Part shown: one piece after another, positions 60,713 to 64,000 of the stretch
Numbering within the stretch: position 1 is the stretch's first letter
Layout: each line of letters starts with the position of its first letter
Source: a virus
Strand: one strand, 5' to 3'
DNA length: 64,000 bases
IMG/VR virus record: IMGVR_UViG_3300025695_001209
Span: 1 to 64,000 of that record
Notes under the pieces: model-generated
Seen by the model: the letters and a program-made list of their open reading frames with translations, nothing else
Told to the model about the DNA's origin: nothing
Databases searched by the model: none
Program-made: the position numbers and the translations under genes

Positions 60713-61107
60713 TGAAACTACAGGAAACCCTAAGGTCGGTTCTTTTAGAGGTGGCGTCAATGGATGACGTACAAAGAGCGATAAAACAAAAACAAGTGGT
60801 CACCATATTCTATGATGGTGACGAACCTGGTGGTCGTGGTTTTAGAACTATTGAACCTGTTTGTTTTGGGTTTTCAAAAGCGGGTAATAGAGTCTTACGA
60901 GGTTGGGACATGGAAGGTGCGTCTCACACCGCATTAAAAGGTGAACAACCCTTACCAGGGTGGAGATTATTTAGGTTAGATAAGATAACGACATTTAAAC
61001 CTACCTTAGATAACTTTACATCTCCCAGACCCGGCTATAACTTTAATGGGGACAAGAGTATGTCAAGAGTAATAATCAACGCACAATTTAATAACGAAAA
61101 TGAATAA
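60712..61107 (+). CDS. WYL-like domain protein
   Basis: This 131-residue protein has a core that resembles a WYL-type SH3-like fold: RTIEPVCFGFSKAGNRVLRG, then WRLFRLDKITTFKP. WYL domains bind small ligands or nucleic acid in bacterial regulators and also occur alone in phages. The N-terminal helix (MKLQETLRSVLLEVASMDDV) contains a Leu-Leu-Glu site like a capsid-targeting peptide. There is no HTH domain, so a regulatory role is only one option. It overlaps both neighbours. Confidence 0.55.
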   Translation: MKLQETLRSVLLEVASMDDVQRAIKQKQVVTIFYDGDEPGGRGFRTIEPVCFGFSKAGNRVLRGWDMEGASHTALKGEQPLPGWRLFRLDKITTFKPTLDNFTSPRPGYNFNGDKSMSRVIINAQFNNENE

Positions 61108-61696
61108 CGATTTAATGCAAAAATTAGCCATGTCTAAAAAGATTATGGATGCCACGGAAAATATTAAACCAGGACAACAAGGTTTATCTCAGTTACCTAT
61201 GTCTGAAAATATAGATGCAAAATATAACATACCACAGGATATGTTACAACAAGCACCACAACAACCAACATCTTCACCTCAAATGTCACAACAACCTGTG
61301 ACCGAAGATAAAATTCAAAATTCTAATTTACCTGATGAAATTAAGAAATTAATGATGGAACACCCAATACAACAACCAAATTTCGGTGGTGGTGGTGCTA
61401 CATTATCTGACGATGTTATTGAAGGTGCACAAAGACTAATGGGTAGAAATAACCCACAACCTATAAATGAGACACCTAAGACTAACCCGTCAAAAACAAT
61501 GACAGGTAATAATGGAGAACTTAAACAAATGATTAGAGACGTTGTTAGAGACACTGTTAGGGATGTTGTCAGAGAAGAGTTACAAAGTTCAGGGATGTTA
61601 ACTGAAGGAGGTTCAAAGACAAATGAAACACTACAACTTAGAGTGGGAAAGCACGTTTTTGAGGGTAAAGTAACAAAAATCAAAAAGGTAAAATAA
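61100..61696 (+). CDS. Gln/Pro-rich hypothetical protein with coiled coil
   Basis: This 198-residue protein has a helical N-terminus, a Gln/Pro/Met-rich disordered middle (residues about 45-95, with QQAPQQPTSSPQMSQQ), and a charged helix with a repeated RDVVRDTVRDVVREE heptad near residue 155. The last 25 residues (LQLRVGKHVFEGKVTKIKKV) look like a short basic beta unit. No family is recognised. Such proteins are often scaffold or virion components. It overlaps the WYL-like gene by eight bases. Confidence 0.5.
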   Translation: MNNDLMQKLAMSKKIMDATENIKPGQQGLSQLPMSENIDAKYNIPQDMLQQAPQQPTSSPQMSQQPVTEDKIQNSNLPDEIKKLMMEHPIQQPNFGGGGATLSDDVIEGAQRLMGRNNPQPINETPKTNPSKTMTGNNGELKQMIRDVVRDTVRDVVREELQSSGMLTEGGSKTNETLQLRVGKHVFEGKVTKIKKVK

Positions 61697-61751
61697 CCAA
61701 CCCCTTTTCTTATTCTTTTTTTTGTGTTATACTTTTATCAAAAGTGAAAGT

Positions 61752-62966
61752 ATGTCAAAAATTAAAGTATTAGTATTACCTTCTGACCGTACAGGTGTAG
61801 GTAAATTTCGTTCAGTAGAACCCCATATATTCTTACAACAATCAAACCCTGAAGATTTTCATGTGGACATTGATTATGAGCCAAGGATTAACGATTTAAA
61901 CTATTGGAAACAATATGATATGGTATGTTTCCATAGGTCAATTGGTCGTGACCCTAGACAATCCGTAGAGATTGTTAAGATGTTAAATAAATTAGGTGTT
62001 GTAACGGTCATGGATTTAGATGACTATTGGTTACCAACAAAGGACCACCCAGCACATAATATAGTTCTTAAAAATGAAATACATCTTAGAATTATTGACA
62101 ACTTAAAAGTTGCTCAATATGTTACCACAACGACTTCTTTATTCGCAACAGAGATTAAAAAATATAATAAAAATGTTTTTATTCTACCAAACGCGATTAA
62201 CCCAAAAGAACCTCAATTTAATGCTGAAACCAAACCATCTGATAAAGTTAGATTTGGTTGGTTAGGTGGTTCATCACACTTAGAAGATTTAAAGTTACTA
62301 AATGGTAGTTTTTCAAGATTGAAAGATTTAAAAGACCAATATAGTGTACATCTTTGTGGTTTCGATACGAGAGGTACTGTAACTGAAATTAATCCTAAGA
62401 CTAATGAACAAAAACAACGTCCAATAAAACCACATGAAACGGTATGGGCAGAGTATGAAAAGATTTTCACTAACAACTATAACTTAGTAACACCTGAACA
62501 TAAGGAATTCTTATTAAAGTATAGTCAGGAACCTTTTACGTTAGATGAAGAACCTTTCTACAATAGAGTATGGACCGAACCTGTCACATCATATGCTAAA
62601 AACTACGCAAATTTCGATGTGTCTTTAGCACCACTTAAAAATCACATATTTAATAGGGCCAAATCACAATTAAAAGTTATCGAGGCAGGTTTTTATAAAA
62701 AAGCCATTATCGCTTCAGATATCGGACCCTATGGAATTGATTTGACACATTCACTTAAAAATGGTAACTTTACTGACGGTAATGCTTTATTAGTGAAAGA
62801 AAGTAGAAACCATAGTGATTGGTCTAAATTCATGAAAAAATTAATTACTAACCCATCATGGGTTGAGGATTTAGGTGAGAGACTTTATGAGACGGTCTCT
62901 AAGACTTATGACTTAAATATTGTAACAGCAACAAGAGCAGAAATTTATAAAGAAATAACACGATGA
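61752..62966 (+). CDS. Glycosyltransferase (GT-B, group 1-like)
   Basis: Starting at the ATG at 61752 (MSKIKVLVLPSDRTGVGKFR), the protein has 404 residues and a two-Rossmann GT-B layout. The N-terminal half carries DMVCFHRSIG and VTVMDLDDYWLPT. The C-terminal half has a KVRFGWLGGSSH turn, a VSLAPLKNHIFN segment and KSQLKVIEAGFYKKAIIASD, the sugar-nucleotide-binding motif with a conserved Glu. A longer reading from a TTG at 61722 is less likely because AAAGTGAAAG just before 61752 looks like the ribosome site. The acceptor could be modified phage DNA, a virion protein or host glycan; it is unknown. Confidence 0.8.
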   Translation: MSKIKVLVLPSDRTGVGKFRSVEPHIFLQQSNPEDFHVDIDYEPRINDLNYWKQYDMVCFHRSIGRDPRQSVEIVKMLNKLGVVTVMDLDDYWLPTKDHPAHNIVLKNEIHLRIIDNLKVAQYVTTTTSLFATEIKKYNKNVFILPNAINPKEPQFNAETKPSDKVRFGWLGGSSHLEDLKLLNGSFSRLKDLKDQYSVHLCGFDTRGTVTEINPKTNEQKQRPIKPHETVWAEYEKIFTNNYNLVTPEHKEFLLKYSQEPFTLDEEPFYNRVWTEPVTSYAKNYANFDVSLAPLKNHIFNRAKSQLKVIEAGFYKKAIIASDIGPYGIDLTHSLKNGNFTDGNALLVKESRNHSDWSKFMKKLITNPSWVEDLGERLYETVSKTYDLNIVTATRAEIYKEITR

Positions 62967-63664
62967 TTAACGTACCGAAGACAAAACTATTATTTTTCGA
63001 CATTGAAACTGTCGGGATTGAGGAAGATTTTAAAACCCTAAAAAAGAATAGACCCGAACTTGCAAAATTGTTTGAGTCATATAAAGGATGGATTATAAAG
63101 AGATTTCCTGAAGAGGAAGATAGTACTATTGATGAAATGTTTTATAATAAATCGGCACTGATACCTGAGTTTGCCAAAATAATAGTTGCGTCTTTTGCGT
63201 TTCACACACCTAATGGTGATGTTCACACACAAACATTCTCATCAGATGAGGAGGTTGAGGTCTTAAACGACATTAAAGGACTACTAAATAAAGTTAGTAA
63301 AATGGACTTTTATCTATGTGGTCATAATATTAAGAACTTTGACATCCCTATGATTGGAAAGAGAATGTTAATTAACGGTATTAAACCACCATCCCTTTTA
63401 CCACAATACGACACCAAACCGTGGGAAATAAAGGCAGTTGACACTATGGAGTTATGGAAATTTGGAAATAACTATTCTATGGCATCTTTAGAACTTATGT
63501 GTGTATCGATGGGTGTGTCATCCCCAAAAGAAGGTGAGGTTACTGGTAACATTGTCCACAAAACATATTGGGAGACAGGTGGTTTAGACCCCATTGCCAA
63601 ATATTGTGATGAGGATGTGGATGTCCTTGCAAAATTAATAGATAAAATATATAACTTAGTATAA
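62963..63664 (+). CDS. DnaQ-like 3'-5' exonuclease
   Basis: This 233-residue protein carries a DEDDy exonuclease core of the DNA-polymerase-B exonuclease-like type: Exo I LFFDIETVG (D13, E15), Exo II LCGHNIKNFDIPM and Exo III KYCDEDVDVL. It has no polymerase domain, so it may act as a stand-alone nuclease on DNA or RNA ends. It overlaps the glycosyltransferase stop by four bases (ATGA), and its TAA overlaps the next ATG. Confidence 0.88.
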   Translation: MINVPKTKLLFFDIETVGIEEDFKTLKKNRPELAKLFESYKGWIIKRFPEEEDSTIDEMFYNKSALIPEFAKIIVASFAFHTPNGDVHTQTFSSDEEVEVLNDIKGLLNKVSKMDFYLCGHNIKNFDIPMIGKRMLINGIKPPSLLPQYDTKPWEIKAVDTMELWKFGNNYSMASLELMCVSMGVSSPKEGEVTGNIVHKTYWETGGLDPIAKYCDEDVDVLAKLIDKIYNLV

Positions 63665-64000
63665 TGGGAAGAATGAAAGATATGACAGAAGGTCTTAGAA
63701 TGTTAAAAGACCTAAAAAAAGGATTAGGGGGTATGGATACGAACAACCCTCAAAAAATGCTAGACTCAATGGGTTTAGATATGGATGAACTAAATAGAAC
63801 ATTTATTGAAGCTTCATCACCAAAAACCACATTAAGATACTCATATAAGTCAGTAAATACTGAACCGTCATACGCATACCCCACTGACTCAGGTTTTGAC
63901 CTCAGAGCCAACAAAAAGGTCACACTTGAACCACTAGAAAGATTTTTAGTACCCACAGGTCTATTTTTAGATATCCCTGATGGTTACGAAGTTCAAGTCA
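63664..64000 (+). CDS. dut: dUTPase with N-terminal extension (partial, runs off right edge)
   Basis: An open frame from the ATG at 63664 (TAATG overlap with the exonuclease stop) runs past the end of the window, 112 codons seen. From about residue 60 it matches a dUTPase: AYPTDSGFDLRA (motif I, catalytic metal-binding region) and FLVPTGLFLDIPDGYEVQV (the start of motif II). The first 55 residues (MKDMTEGLRMLKDLKKG and onward) are an extra helical extension not usual for dUTPases. The enzyme hydrolyses dUTP to dUMP and so keeps uracil out of DNA and supplies dTMP synthesis. Confidence 0.88.
   Translation, partial: MGRMKDMTEGLRMLKDLKKGLGGMDTNNPQKMLDSMGLDMDELNRTFIEASSPKTTLRYSYKSVNTEPSYAYPTDSGFDLRANKKVTLEPLERFLVPTGLFLDIPDGYEVQV

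Noticed and set aside
61722-61751. Longer start (TTG at 61722) for the glycosyltransferase
   Set aside because: The purine-rich AAAGTGAAAG just before 61752 and the family-like opening SKIKVLVLPSDR favour the ATG at 61752.
1-64000. tRNA genes, insertion sequences, integrase or attachment sites, CRISPR arrays
   Set aside because: Gaps between genes are short and I see no cloverleaf sequence, transposase, integrase or inverted terminal repeats; nothing supports lysogeny in this window.

Overview
This window is part of the genome of a large, AT-rich, contractile-tailed phage of the T4 superfamily (a myovirus), and the host is probably a member of the Bacteroidetes/Flavobacteriia. The T4 assignment rests on recognisable counterparts of gp25, gp6, gp53, the tail sheath (gp18), tail tube (gp19), neck and tail-completion proteins (gp13, gp14, gp15), DnaB-type helicase (gp41), RecA-like UvsX, RNase H, gp32 and family-B DNA polymerase (gp43). 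The host inference rests on SprB-like repeats in a tail adhesin, an ATP-cone-bearing NrdB paired with a cone-less NrdA (a Bacteroidetes-type arrangement), and a TTTG-N19-TAnnTTTG promoter in front of gp32. The window starts inside a tail adhesin gene and ends inside a dUTPase gene. Terminase, portal and major capsid genes are not in view.

Layout. 1-18.6 kb (minus strand): a tightly coupled baseplate/tail-fibre operon that begins with gp25 and gp6, continues through a giant 1719-residue protein with membrane-type helices and several structural proteins (one with a PKD domain), and ends in a long Thr/Pro-stalked adhesin. 18.7-26.6 kb (minus): a replication and nucleotide block (gp32, UvsX, RNase H, an unknown protein, helicase, NrdB, NrdA) bounded by hairpin terminators and placed inside the structural cluster. 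26.7-46.8 kb (minus): sheath, a tiny ORF, a HAD phosphatase, tail tube, a tail-assembly chaperone with a likely programmed frameshift, tape measure, a giant baseplate protein with an OmpA-like domain, gp53, a 2157-residue hub-like protein and two small proteins. 46.9-53.5 kb: a small ribbon-helix-helix protein (plus), gp15 and gp14 (minus), then on the plus strand an SNF2 helicase, a superoxide dismutase fused to an Mrr-like nuclease domain, gp13 and a small protein. 53.5-59.2 kb (minus): DNA polymerase, two paralogous BppU-like proteins and a LamG-like tail protein ending in Cys/Phe repeats. 59.3-64 kb (plus): five small proteins, a glycosyltransferase, a DnaQ-like exonuclease and the start of dUTPase.

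Regulation. A single 8-mer, TATTTATA in the sense direction (with TATTTATC/T variants), sits upstream of most transcription-unit starts on both strands, most often 12-16 bases before the start codon, and is absent from genes that overlap the gene before them. I propose it as this phage's late promoter element. gp32 instead carries a host-type promoter. Intrinsic terminators follow nrdA, gp32, the 205-residue protein gene and the tail tube gene.

Most unusual points: the superoxide dismutase/nuclease fusion, which may be a packaged and processed internal protein; the G7 frameshift site between the two tail-chaperone ORFs; the TATTTATA element; and baseplate proteins carrying OmpA-like, membrane-helix and SprB-like modules. 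All functions are assigned by reading the translated sequence; no database search was run.
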